The notes beneath the pieces are model-generated. The model was not told the origin of the DNA. It worked only from the letters and a program-made list of their open reading frames with translations, and searched no databases. The translations under genes and the position numbers were made by a program. From PCRC01 sp017848435 (GTDB taxonomy: Bacteria > Pseudomonadota > Gammaproteobacteria > Burkholderiales > Burkholderiaceae_C): a stretch of 64,000 nucleotides of DNA. The stretch spans positions 2,356,001 to 2,420,000 of the forward strand of contig OZ260072.1 of assembly GCA_965284315.1 (NCBI GenBank), in the 5' to 3' direction. Below, piece after piece: positions 6,656 to 18,164 of the stretch (the first letter of the stretch is position 1; the number at the start of each line of letters is the position of its first letter).

Positions 6656-7816
6656 TCAGAAGTTGTGGCGTACGCCCGCTTCAAAGCCGGTGGACGACGA
6701 GTTGCGGCCAGCCACGGCACCGCTGATGCCCGCAACGCGCCCGGCGGCGGCGGTCAGCGTGGCACCGGTCAGGCTGTCGTTGGAGTTTTTCAGGCGTGCG
6801 ACCGAGGTGTAGAGCGCCGTGCGCTTGGACAGGTTGTGCACGTAACCCAGTGCGAACTTGGATGCACGGGGTTCGGTGCCCAGGCCATGGCCGTTCTCGA
6901 TGTTGATGCGGCTGTAGGCCAGTTTGAACTGTCCTGCACCCACCGGCACGATGGCGCCGATGGCGAAGCCGTCGCTCTCGGTGTCTATGCCTGCGGCGGC
7001 GGTACCGCCATTGCCAAAACCGGCATTGACGGTGTTGTCGATCGACTGGCGCTGGTATTCGCCGGTGAGTTTGACCACGCCGAAGTCGTAGGCGCCGGTG
7101 AGCGACACGACGCTGCGGTCGTTGCTCTGGCCAGTGGCGCGGGTCACGTCAAGTTTGCCGTAAGCCAATGCCACCAGCAGCGGCCCCTGGTTGTAGCCAA
7201 TGCGCGCGCCAACGTAGTTGCCGTTGTTGTCTGTGCCCAGCGGCAGGTTGGACGGCTGCTCGCCGAACGCGTAGTTCACGTGTGCAAAAAAGCCACCCAG
7301 CGTGTTGGGGGTGAAGTAATGGACGCCATTGGAGGTGCGCAGCTGCACCTGGCCCAGCAGGTTGGCCTGTAGCAGCACATCGGTGCCCACGCTGGTCACC
7401 CCAAAGGGGCTGACGGCTTCGTTGTAGTAAGACGGTGCGAAGTCGCGGCCGAGGCGAATTTCGCCGAAGCCACCCAGCAGGCTCACCGTGGCGCGGCGGC
7501 CAAACTGCAGCGAACCAGCGGCGGTGCTGGCGGCCACGTTGTCGAGGCTGCTGTTGGTGGAACCGGAGCCGCTGTCGGTGTTGACGCCCGCTTCCAGCCA
7601 GAAGCCGGCTTTCAGGCCACCGCCCAGGTCTTCGGTGCCACGAAAGCCGAGCCGGCTGCTGGCATTGCTGCCATTGCTGAGGCCAGACACGCTGGCAACC
7701 GAACCGCCGTCACGGGTGAAGCCGGTGTCAACAACACCAAAAATGGTGACCGAGCTTTGCGCCTGGGCGGCACACGCGGCCGCAATCGCGAGCAGGGGGA
7801 CGAGCAGTTTTTTCAT
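6656..7816 (-). CDS. Gram-negative general porin, ModE-box associated
   Basis: 386 residues with signal peptide MKKLLVPLLAIAAACAAQAQ, then SSVTIFGVVDTGFTR, the typical first strand of Comamonas/Burkholderia trimeric porins, and a C-terminal FEAGVRHNF ending in Phe, the outer-membrane insertion signal. LGFRGTEDLGGGLKAGFWLE is a family hallmark. It would be a 16-stranded anion-type channel. A ModE-type site lies 126 bp upstream, unusual for a porin, and suggests a role in letting molybdate or a related oxyanion through the outer membrane. Substrate is inferred from regulation only. Confidence 0.92.
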   Translation of the reverse strand: MKKLLVPLLAIAAACAAQAQSSVTIFGVVDTGFTRDGGSVASVSGLSNGSNASSRLGFRGTEDLGGGLKAGFWLEAGVNTDSGSGSTNSSLDNVAASTAAGSLQFGRRATVSLLGGFGEIRLGRDFAPSYYNEAVSPFGVTSVGTDVLLQANLLGQVQLRTSNGVHYFTPNTLGGFFAHVNYAFGEQPSNLPLGTDNNGNYVGARIGYNQGPLLVALAYGKLDVTRATGQSNDRSVVSLTGAYDFGVVKLTGEYQRQSIDNTVNAGFGNGGTAAAGIDTESDGFAIGAIVPVGAGQFKLAYSRINIENGHGLGTEPRASKFALGYVHNLSKRTALYTSVARLKNSNDSLTGATLTAAAGRVAGISGAVAGRNSSSTGFEAGVRHNF

Positions 7817-7941
7817 TGAGAGAGGTCTCCAGTTAAAGGTGCATCACAGTATCAGCGGCATGAAAAGGTTGGCATACGTACAAATTCTCATATGCTCAAA
7901 ACCAACGTATCGGTACGCAATGCCAAGCGTTTTTTCAGGTT

Positions 7942-7965
7942 CGATATAGATAAAAGTATATAGCG
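7942..7965. promoter_or_regulatory. ModE-type operator 5, upstream of the porin
   Basis: CGATATAG-N8-ATATAGCG, 24 bp, an almost perfect palindrome (CG-TATA and TATA-CG arms). It lies 126 bp upstream of the porin ATG and 86 bp beyond the stop of the TupA-like gene. The rest of the 235-bp gap (7817-8050) holds no frame I can support. Confidence 0.7.
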
Positions 7966-8050
7966 AAAGAGGCCTCATCAAACCCTTTGTGTTGCCATGT
8001 GGTGCGCAGGCGCGTTGCATTTCAACCACAAACCAACCGGTCGAAAGAAG

Positions 8051-8914
8051 TCAGCCACCATGCGCTTTTGCTGCCCGTGGGGGCCTCACTGGAAAAATCC
8101 AGGCTTCGCCCCGGTCAAAGCCAGCCTCGGCCACATCGGCCTGCCCGGCGGGCGATGCGAGGTAGCCGACCACGCGGGTGGTGGCCGTGTTGGCTGCGTC
8201 GGTGGGGTTGCCCGGTTGTTCCACCAGCACATAGGGCCGGCGCATGGCCGGGTCGCCCTTGAGCAGCACCGCCATGCCGGGGGCCTGCATCTTGCCGTAG
8301 GCCACCGGGATGTGGCCGGTGACGACGTAGGCGTTGCGCTGGGCGGCGAATTCAATGATCTGTTGGGCACGCACGGCCTCGTCCGGCAGGCGCCAGCCGC
8401 CTGCTGGTGGGCGGGTGCCGGCAATGCGCCAGAGCTTTTGCACGATGGCGTGGCTGCCGGGGTCGTCGAAGGCCACAAACGGCGCGCCCGAGGCGGCGAT
8501 TTTCTGCACCGCTTCGCTGCCGTTTTGGGCTTGGCGCACACCCGCCGGGTCGTCTGCCGGCCCGACGATGACGTGTTCGTTCGCGCCCCAGGCTGTCACA
8601 CGGCCGGCCTGCCCGTCGGCGAGCAGTGCCATCACTTCGTCGCTGCCGTGGATCAGCATCAGGTCGGCCTGGCCCTCGGTGAACAGCGGCACGATGGCCT
8701 CCTTGTTGCCGCTGCCCACCAGCACCAGCGCGGTGCCGGTGGCGGCCTCTAGCCGAGGTGCCAGGCGCTGCCAGAAGCCGCTGCCAACCAGGCCGCCGAT
8801 GACCACCACGCGCACCGGTGAAGGGGCCTGCGTCTGGGCGGTGGCGTGGCCCAGCACAAGCAGCAGTCCCAGCAGGGGCCAGAGCCGCATGGCACTGCGC
8901 AACCGGGCCATCAC
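8051..8914 (-). CDS. TupA-like periplasmic oxyanion-binding protein
   Basis: 287 residues with a signal peptide (hydrophobic LWPLLGLLLVLGHATAQ). The mature part resembles the TupA tungstate-binding family (PBP-like): LVLVGSGNKEAIVPLFTEG, ADLMLIHGSDEVMALL, HVIVGPADDPAGVR, then a FVAFDDPGSHAI segment and GYLASPAGQADV. It overlaps the TonB receptor by 4 bp (ATGA), so the two are translationally coupled under the ModE-type site at 10946. No ABC permease or ATPase accompanies it; it may hand substrate to ModBC or act as a periplasmic carrier. Molybdate versus tungstate cannot be told from sequence. Confidence 0.75.
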   Translation of the reverse strand: MMARLRSAMRLWPLLGLLLVLGHATAQTQAPSPVRVVVIGGLVGSGFWQRLAPRLEAATGTALVLVGSGNKEAIVPLFTEGQADLMLIHGSDEVMALLADGQAGRVTAWGANEHVIVGPADDPAGVRQAQNGSEAVQKIAASGAPFVAFDDPGSHAIVQKLWRIAGTRPPAGGWRLPDEAVRAQQIIEFAAQRNAYVVTGHIPVAYGKMQAPGMAVLLKGDPAMRRPYVLVEQPGNPTDAANTATTRVVGYLASPAGQADVAEAGFDRGEAWIFPVRPPRAAKAHGG

Positions 8915-10914
8915 AGGCGCACGCTCAGTTGGGTGAACAGCGTGCGGCCGCTGAGGGGCAGGCCATCCATCAGCTGGTGGTTGTGGTCGGTCAGGTTGCT
9001 GGCGCCGGCCTCGATGCGCCAGCCGGGGCTGAACTCGTAGACCAGCTTGGCGTTGAGCAGGCCGAAACCGCCGTTGGTGAAGTAGGTGGTGCGGCTGTTG
9101 GCGCGCGAGACCACGCGCCCGTTCTCGGCTTCCAGCGAACCCACCAGGCGCCAGCCGGGGGTGAACAGCCAGTCGGCAAACAGCGTGACCTTGTTGCGCG
9201 GCGTGTCGGTGGCGGGCAGGGTGGGGGTGTCGATGTTGCGGCGGTCGAGGTAGGTGTAGCCCGCACCGGTGGTGAGCGCGGGGGTGGTGTAGCGCCCCGC
9301 GAGTTCGACGCCTTTGCTTTCGGCCTGGCCCACGTTGCGCAACTGACCGAAGGTGGTGTTGCCTTGCTGGAAGCTGACCGACTGGATGCTGTCCTGGATG
9401 CGTGCCTGGAACAGCGCGGCTTCCAGCGACCAGCGGTCAAACGTGCTGCGCAGGCCAATTTCGGCATGGCGGGCCGATTCGGCACCGAGGTTGGGGTTGG
9501 CCACGCCGGGCAGCATGCCACCCTGGGTGCCCACTTGTTGCGAGAAGCGCTCGCGGATGCTGGGGAAGCGGCTCTTGCGGGCCAATGTGCCGTAGAGCTG
9601 GGTGCCGTTGTCGAGCAGGTAGAACAGCCCGACCTGCGCATTGGTCTTGGCCTGGTCCGCCGGCTGGCCGTAGTTGCCCGACGTCAGCGCGGTTTGTTCG
9701 TCGCGGCTCACGCCCAGCGACAGGTCGAGCCGGTCGGTCAGGCGCAGGGTGTCTTCCAGGCCGTAGGACACGGTGCGGTCGCGGTAGGTGGTCACCGCGC
9801 CGGTGGTGCGCTCGTCGTGCGTGTCGGTTTTGCGGTGGTAGGCCAGCCGCAGCAGGTGCCCCGAGAGGCGGCGGCTTTCCAGGATGAAGGACGCGCCGTT
9901 GACCTCGTCCTGCAGGTCAAAGGTGGGTGCGGCAGGCGTGCCGAACTGGCAGTTGCGGCCAATGCTGTAAGTGGCGTTGGTGAAGCATGTCAGCTGGTAG
10001 TCGTAGCTGTCTTTGTACCAGCGCACTTTCAGCCGCTCGTCGCCGGTGAGGTGCTGGTCGGCAATCAGGTACAGGCTGTTTTTGTCGTAGCTGGGCCAGC
10101 GCCAGAAGTTCAGCGGCTGGGCGTTGGGAAAGACATTGGGGGGCTGGCCTTTTTCACCGCGCTGGCTGCTCAGCCCAAGCGCGTACTCGTTGCCGCCACC
10201 CGGCGTGAGGCCGAGTTTCAGCGACAGCTTGCTGTCTTGGCGGTCGGCATTGTTGCGCTGGCCGCCGTCTTCCAGTGGGGTGGGTGCAAAGTCGCTGGCG
10301 AGGCGGTAGCCGTCGGCGCTGACCGTGGCCGCACCGGCCTGCAGGTACCACAGGCCCTGGTGGGTGCCGACATTGGCCGTCAGCGCGCGCTCGTTGCCTG
10401 AGGCCACACGGGCCTGGGCATTGGCTTCCAGCGTTTTCTGCGGCTTGCGCGTGACGAGGTTGATCGCGCCGCCCATGGTGTTGGGGCCGTAGGCGATGGA
10501 CGAGAAGCCTTTGGCGACGTCGATCTCGGCCAGGTCAAAGGTCAGGAAACGGCCAAAGTCGACCTGGCCGTCGTAGGGCACATAGACCGGGATGCCGTCG
10601 AGGAACAGCGGCGTGCGCCGGCCGTCGAAACCGCGCACGGTGAGGGTCTGCTCGTTGCGCATGTTGGTGGCGGTGGTCACGCCTGGCAGCAGGTTCAGCG
10701 CCTGGCCAACAGTGTTGCGGTCAAAACGCGCCAGGTCTTCGGCGCTGAGGGTGCGGGTGGTGGGGTCGAGCGGTGTGTTGGCGCCGCTGCCGGACACGCG
10801 GACTTCGCCCAGTTGAAAAGGGGCGTCTTCGGCCGCGTGGGCGAGGCCGGTGGAGAGGGTGGCGAGTGGCGCCAGCCAGAGCCAGGCGGCGAGGCGGAAA
10901 GGGGGTGTGGACAT
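8911..10914 (-). CDS. TonB-dependent outer-membrane receptor in the Mo regulon
   Basis: 667 residues: signal peptide ending AHAA (about 27), TonB-box-like GEVRVSG (about 36-42), plug domain with QALNLLPGVTTATNMR, TVRGFDGRRTPLFLDGIPV and GPNTMGGAINLVTRKP, then a 22-strand barrel ending FTQLSVRL. It is the first gene of an operon with the TupA-like binding protein. A near-perfect ModE-type palindrome ends 32 bp before its ATG, implying derepression under molybdenum shortage. The likely cargo is a molybdate or tungstate complex, perhaps chelator-bound; family membership alone would suggest a siderophore receptor. Confidence 0.88.
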   Translation of the reverse strand: MSTPPFRLAAWLWLAPLATLSTGLAHAAEDAPFQLGEVRVSGSGANTPLDPTTRTLSAEDLARFDRNTVGQALNLLPGVTTATNMRNEQTLTVRGFDGRRTPLFLDGIPVYVPYDGQVDFGRFLTFDLAEIDVAKGFSSIAYGPNTMGGAINLVTRKPQKTLEANAQARVASGNERALTANVGTHQGLWYLQAGAATVSADGYRLASDFAPTPLEDGGQRNNADRQDSKLSLKLGLTPGGGNEYALGLSSQRGEKGQPPNVFPNAQPLNFWRWPSYDKNSLYLIADQHLTGDERLKVRWYKDSYDYQLTCFTNATYSIGRNCQFGTPAAPTFDLQDEVNGASFILESRRLSGHLLRLAYHRKTDTHDERTTGAVTTYRDRTVSYGLEDTLRLTDRLDLSLGVSRDEQTALTSGNYGQPADQAKTNAQVGLFYLLDNGTQLYGTLARKSRFPSIRERFSQQVGTQGGMLPGVANPNLGAESARHAEIGLRSTFDRWSLEAALFQARIQDSIQSVSFQQGNTTFGQLRNVGQAESKGVELAGRYTTPALTTGAGYTYLDRRNIDTPTLPATDTPRNKVTLFADWLFTPGWRLVGSLEAENGRVVSRANSRTTYFTNGGFGLLNAKLVYEFSPGWRIEAGASNLTDHNHQLMDGLPLSGRTLFTQLSVRL

Positions 10915-10945
10915 GGTTTTTTTTATGCGGGATGGTTGTGAAAAA

Positions 10946-10969
10946 GGTTATATAAAAAAGTATATAACG
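10946..10969. promoter_or_regulatory. ModE-type operator 6, upstream of the TonB receptor
   Basis: GGTTATAT-N8-ATATAACG, 24 bp, the best palindrome of the six (GTTATAT against ATATAAC). It ends 32 bp before the receptor ATG at 10914, a position expected to block the promoter when ModE is loaded with molybdate. Confidence 0.82.
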
Positions 10970-11055
10970 AGGCGCAGCTTCGCAGGACGGGCATGTGCCG
11001 TCGGCAGAGGTCGGTGTTGTTTTTTTGTTCCCGTGTCGGGAAGTGCGGTGGGCGG

Positions 11056-11121
11056 TTGCTACAAAATATGTAGCTAACTGTTGAGCCTGTACTAAGGCTC
11101 AGGACGGTTTTTGTCTAAAAA
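11056..11121 (+). repeat. Double-hairpin dispersed repeat, copy A
   Basis: GCTAC (11058-11062) pairs with GTAGC (11070-11074), followed by GAGCCT (11083-11088) pairing with AGGCTC (11095-11100). The core TACTAAGGCTCAGGACG is shared with the other copies in this window. It sits between the TonB receptor promoter and the end of the AcoR-type gene, and its second hairpin could help end that gene's transcript. Confidence 0.7.
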
Positions 11122-11135
11122 AGCGTGCTGACGGT

Positions 11136-12275
11136 CTATTTTTTCCGGCCCAGGCCGAGCTTCCGGTACACCGTGGCCCGGCTGATGCCAAGCTTGCGGG
11201 CGGCCTGCATCACGTTGCCACCGGCTTCTTCTACCGCGCGCTTGATGAGGGCGATCTCCACGTCTTTCAGGGGCAGCGGTGTGTCGTTGTTGTCTTGCCG
11301 GGTCAGGCGGCGCACCCGGGTCTGGCCTGGCTTCAGGGGCAGGGCGTGCAGCCGCAGGCCGGTCCACAGCGGTGCCTCGATGGGTTGGCCGTCGGTGCGG
11401 GCGGCATCGAACAGGCTTTCGTAGGGCAGTGCAAACAACTCGCTGCAGTGCTGTGTCTGGCCGATGTCGGGCACCAGCTGGGTCACCATCTGGCGGGCGA
11501 TGCTGTTGGCACTGACGACCACACCGTTGGCGTCGAGGCAGACAATGCCGTCGGCGTCGTCGCCCATCACGCGGCCCGGCCAGTTGAGCCGCACCACCAG
11601 CGCGTGCGGGCGGCTCAGCACCATCGCGTTCTCGATGCTGTGGGCCGACTGCGCCACCAGGTGCATCAGTTCGGGCCGTTCGGGTTGTTCGATGCCGGTC
11701 ACGTCCAGCATGCCGGCGCAGTGGCCGTCGGGCCCGAAGATCGGCGCACCGGCGCAGCTGTAGTAGCGCATGTCGGTGTAGAAGTGTTCACCCCGGTGCA
11801 GCCACACCGGGTGCAGTTCCTTCAGCGCAGTGCTGATGGCGCTGGTGCCGATGCTGCCTTCCGACAGGTCCACGCCCACCCGGGTGATCAGGTGGGCGCG
11901 GCGGTCCATCCGGTCAATCGGGCCATTGGCGTCCACCACCACGCCGTTGGCGCTGGTGAGGATGGTGAAGTAGCGCATGTCGGCAATTGCCCGGCTCAGG
12001 TGCTCCAGCACGGGCCGGCCGGCTTGCACGAGCAGTTCGTTGGCCTCCAGCGTGCGGCGGGCCTCGGCGTCGGGCAGCATGTCGAAGGCCAGCCGCTGGT
12101 TGGGGCTGCGCGAACGTTCCAGGCAGCGCCGCCAGGACTGGGCGATCCACTCGCGTTCCTGCAGTTCGGCTGGCGCGACCTGGCTCAGTGGCTTGTCTTC
12201 GGTGATCACCGCGCGGCGGGCACGCTCAATCCCGGCCAGTCGGTCGTTGGCGAACGCGGCGGCGATGGGGGTCAT
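11136..12275 (-). CDS. AcoR-type regulator without the AAA+ domain
   Basis: 379 residues. The N-terminal half resembles the GAF sensory region of AcoR-type sigma-54 activators (IAQSWRRCLERS, YFTILTSANGVVVDANGP, GVDLSEGSIGTSAISTAL, YSCAGAPIFGPDGHCAGMLDVTG). The C-terminus is a Fis-type helix-turn-helix (LIKRAVEEAGGNVMQAARKLGISRATVYRKLGL). The AAA+ ATPase with GAFTGA normally between them is absent, so it cannot activate sigma-54 in the usual way. The ATG at 12275 is preferred over the GTG at 12341, which overlaps a TACTAT promoter-like sequence. It is divergent from the xdhC-type gene, its probable target. Confidence 0.78.
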   Translation of the reverse strand: MTPIAAAFANDRLAGIERARRAVITEDKPLSQVAPAELQEREWIAQSWRRCLERSRSPNQRLAFDMLPDAEARRTLEANELLVQAGRPVLEHLSRAIADMRYFTILTSANGVVVDANGPIDRMDRRAHLITRVGVDLSEGSIGTSAISTALKELHPVWLHRGEHFYTDMRYYSCAGAPIFGPDGHCAGMLDVTGIEQPERPELMHLVAQSAHSIENAMVLSRPHALVVRLNWPGRVMGDDADGIVCLDANGVVVSANSIARQMVTQLVPDIGQTQHCSELFALPYESLFDAARTDGQPIEAPLWTGLRLHALPLKPGQTRVRRLTRQDNNDTPLPLKDVEIALIKRAVEEAGGNVMQAARKLGISRATVYRKLGLGRKK

Positions 12276-12494
12276 TGTGGGAGCATCCCGAAGCAGGTGG
12301 AAGGAGACAGAACTGCACACTATAGTAAGTTTTGGGGCCACTTGCCAGGCCGCACCACGCGTCCGGCGCCTCGGATGCCCTAGGGTTTAGCCTAGGCTGA
12401 ATTGGCCGCCAGCGCCCCGAACTGGCTTGGCTGAGGGCCGCATAATCGGCGCCAATTCAACCCGCCCGTGGGGCGGCACAACGGAAAGCAGGCG

Positions 12495-13574
12495 ATGGAA
12501 AATCTTGATGTGATGGTGCTGCGCACCCTGCGTGACTGGCGTTTGGCGGGCAAGCGCGGCTTGCTGGCCACGGTGGTTCGCACCTGGGGCTCGTCACCCC
12601 GGCCGGTCGGCTCCATCATGGCCTTGTGCGAAGACGGCGCGGTGGTCGGATCGGTGTCGGGCGGTTGCATTGAAGACGATCTGATCTACCGCTTCACCCA
12701 AGCCTATGCGGGCAAAGACGCGACGAACGAAATTCCGTCTGGCGCGCCTGGCTTTGTGAAGTACGGCATCACCGCCGACGAGGCCCACCGCTTCGGCTTG
12801 CCCTGCGGTGGCACGCTGGAACTGCTGCTGGAATACGACCCCGACGCCGCCGCGCTCGCCGCGCTGGTGTCGCAGCTCGAAAGTGGCCAGCTGGTACGGC
12901 GCACCGTGCGCCTGGCCGATGGCGCGGTGACGCTGGCCGAAGCGCTGGTACCCGAGGAGTTGGTGGCGTCCGAGACCGAACTGGTCAACACCTTCGGCCC
13001 GGAGTACCGCATGCTGCTGATCGGTGCCGGCCAACTGACCGAGTACCTGGCGACGATGGCGCTGTTCAGCGGCTTTGCCGTGACGGTGTGTGACCCGCGC
13101 GAAGAGTACCGTGGTGCCTGGTCGGTGCCCGGTGCTAAGGTGGTGAGCGAGATGCCCGACGACGTGGTCACCACCTTCCGGCCCGACCGCCGCAGCTGCG
13201 TGGTGGCCCTGACCCACGACCCCAAGCTCGACGATCTTGCCTTGTTGGAAGCCTTGAAGACCGACGCCTTCTACGTCGGCGCCATTGGCTCACGCCGCAA
13301 CAACGAGGCTCGGCAGGAGCGGATGATCGAACACTTTGAGCAGACCGAGGCCAGCCTGGCGCGCCTGCGGGGGCCGATTGGCATCTACATTGGCAGCAAG
13401 ACGCCGCCAGAAATCGCGGTGAGCGTGATGGCCGAAATTCTGGCGGTGAAGAACAACGTCACCTTGCCGCGCGACATGCATGTCGCCCACGCCAAAAACG
13501 AACTGGCCATCAAAGCCAACGACCCCGGCGTGCTGGTTTGCGGCATCCCACGCGCGGTGCCAGCCAGCCACTGA
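12495..13574 (+). CDS. XdhC/CoxI-family Moco enzyme maturation protein
   Basis: 359 residues. The N-terminal XdhC_CoxI domain is seen in TVVRTWGSSPRPVGSIMAL and VGSVSGGCIEDDLI; the C-terminal Rossmann domain begins MLLIGAGQLTEYLATMAL and includes VALTHDPKLDD, YVGAIGSRRN and GPIGIYIGSKTPPEIAVS. Family members bind molybdenum cofactor and help sulfurate and insert it into xanthine dehydrogenase or CO dehydrogenase type enzymes. The ATG at 12495 has a GGAAAG ribosome site. No client hydroxylase is in the window. It continues the molybdenum theme of the island and ends 10 bp from the convergent crcB. Confidence 0.9.
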   Translation: MENLDVMVLRTLRDWRLAGKRGLLATVVRTWGSSPRPVGSIMALCEDGAVVGSVSGGCIEDDLIYRFTQAYAGKDATNEIPSGAPGFVKYGITADEAHRFGLPCGGTLELLLEYDPDAAALAALVSQLESGQLVRRTVRLADGAVTLAEALVPEELVASETELVNTFGPEYRMLLIGAGQLTEYLATMALFSGFAVTVCDPREEYRGAWSVPGAKVVSEMPDDVVTTFRPDRRSCVVALTHDPKLDDLALLEALKTDAFYVGAIGSRRNNEARQERMIEHFEQTEASLARLRGPIGIYIGSKTPPEIAVSVMAEILAVKNNVTLPRDMHVAHAKNELAIKANDPGVLVCGIPRAVPASH

Positions 13575-13584
13575 CGCGGCGGTA

Positions 13585-13971
13585 TCACCCGGCCCGTGTG
13601 GCCAGCCACAGCGCCACACTTTTCAGCCCGGCCACGGTGAGCAGCAGCGAGCCGAACAGGTGCAGGCTGGTGGTGCCCAGCGCCAGCCCATAGCGGCCGT
13701 TTTGCAGCATCGCCACCACCTCGGCCGAGAAGCTGGAAAAGGTGGTCAAGGCGCCCAAAAAGCCGGTGATCAGGGCCAGCCGCCACACCGGGTCCAGCTG
13801 CGGCAGGGCCTGGAACACCGCCACGCACACCCCCACCAGGTAGCCGCCCACCAGGTTGGCCGCCAGCGTGCCCCAGGGCAGCAGGGCGCCGGGGTTGAGC
13901 CACAGGCTGAGCTGCCAGCGGGCAAGTGCGCCGAGGCAGGCACCGATGCAAATGGCCATCACAGACAACAT
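13585..13971 (-). CDS. crcB: Fluoride channel CrcB/FluC
   Basis: 128 residues with four membrane helices. The family signatures are GACLGALARW near the start, GTLAANLVGGYLVG in the second helix and TGFLGALTTFSSFS in the third. It works as a dual-topology dimer that exports fluoride from the cytoplasm. The ATG at 13971 (MLSVMAICIG) is chosen because it matches the usual family start. It is divergent from the oxoprolinase with only 20 bp between starts, leaving no room for a fluoride riboswitch. Confidence 0.93.
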   Translation of the reverse strand: MLSVMAICIGACLGALARWQLSLWLNPGALLPWGTLAANLVGGYLVGVCVAVFQALPQLDPVWRLALITGFLGALTTFSSFSAEVVAMLQNGRYGLALGTTSLHLFGSLLLTVAGLKSVALWLATRAG

Positions 13972-13991
13972 GCTGGCATCATAGCCAGCAG

Positions 13992-17636
<3,645 letters not shown>

Positions 17637-17647
17637 AAACCCCGATT

Positions 17648-17712
17648 TTTAAGCCAAATCAGGCCTGGGCCTCAGTGAAGCCTGGTGATGTAGCTATGCT
17701 TACGATAGCAAT
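17648..17712 (-). repeat. Dispersed repeat copy C at the comEA end
   Basis: Read on the minus strand it starts right at the comEA-like stop with TTGCTATCG, then ATAGCTAC and the core CACTGAGGCCCAGGCCT. It fills the gap between the convergent oxoprolinase and ComEA-like genes and may act as a transcription end signal. Confidence 0.65.
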
Positions 17713-18116
17713 CACCGCTTCCCGGCGGGCGCGGTTTTCAGGATCTGCTCGACCTGCTGTTGCACTGTCGCGCCCTCTGCCTCTTCGGCGCGGGCCTTGG
17801 CCTCGCCTTTCGGGTCGGCCACCGGCTGGCCAACCCTGAAGCCGGCAAAACTCTGGCCCTGCACCGTCAGCCCGCCGCTGGAGAGCTTGATGGCGGTGGC
17901 TTCTTTCACGCCGCGCACCCGGCCGATGAAGTCTGGCCAACTGCTGAAGGGCGCCGTCTTGCGCTCCGCCAGAATCGCCCGCGACAGGCCGGGGCCAATG
18001 CCCTTGATGCCGTCCAGTTCGGCCACGGTGGCCTGGTTCACATCCACCGCCGCCGAGGCGCTGGCCACACACCACAGGGCCAGCCAGGCCAAGCCATTTT
18101 TTACCGTCCAGCGCAT
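17712..18116 (-). CDS. ComEA-like helix-hairpin-helix protein
   Basis: 134 residues with a signal peptide ending ASASA, then VDVNQATVAELDGIKGIGPG, a tandem helix-hairpin-helix fold typical of ComEA, which binds incoming DNA in the periplasm during competence. LSRAILAERKTAPFSSW and RVRGVKEATAIKL complete the domain. A charged tail rich in Lys, Glu and Ala follows (about 100-134) and is longer than usual. AGGAG lies at normal spacing before the ATG at 18116. It is divergent from the glycosyltransferase gene. Confidence 0.85.
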   Translation of the reverse strand: MRWTVKNGLAWLALWCVASASAAVDVNQATVAELDGIKGIGPGLSRAILAERKTAPFSSWPDFIGRVRGVKEATAIKLSSGGLTVQGQSFAGFRVGQPVADPKGEAKARAEEAEGATVQQQVEQILKTAPAGKR

Positions 18117-18164
18117 GGGGTGCTCCTTTGAAGATGGGCCGCACCCGGTCCGTATACTCCCGGC

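Noticed and set aside
6565..6735. Longer N-terminus for the cysteine-less NifQ-like protein from 6735
   Set aside because: It would translate through the porin terminator hairpin and overlap the end of the porin gene.
8818..10401. Long plus-strand open frame (527 codons) opposite the TonB receptor
   Set aside because: It lies antisense to a gene with clear receptor motifs; composition is Gly/Ala/Val-rich as expected from the reverse strand of GC-rich coding DNA, and no domain is visible.
13972..13991. Fluoride riboswitch before crcB
   Set aside because: Only 20 bp separate the divergent crcB and oxoprolinase starts, too little for the aptamer.
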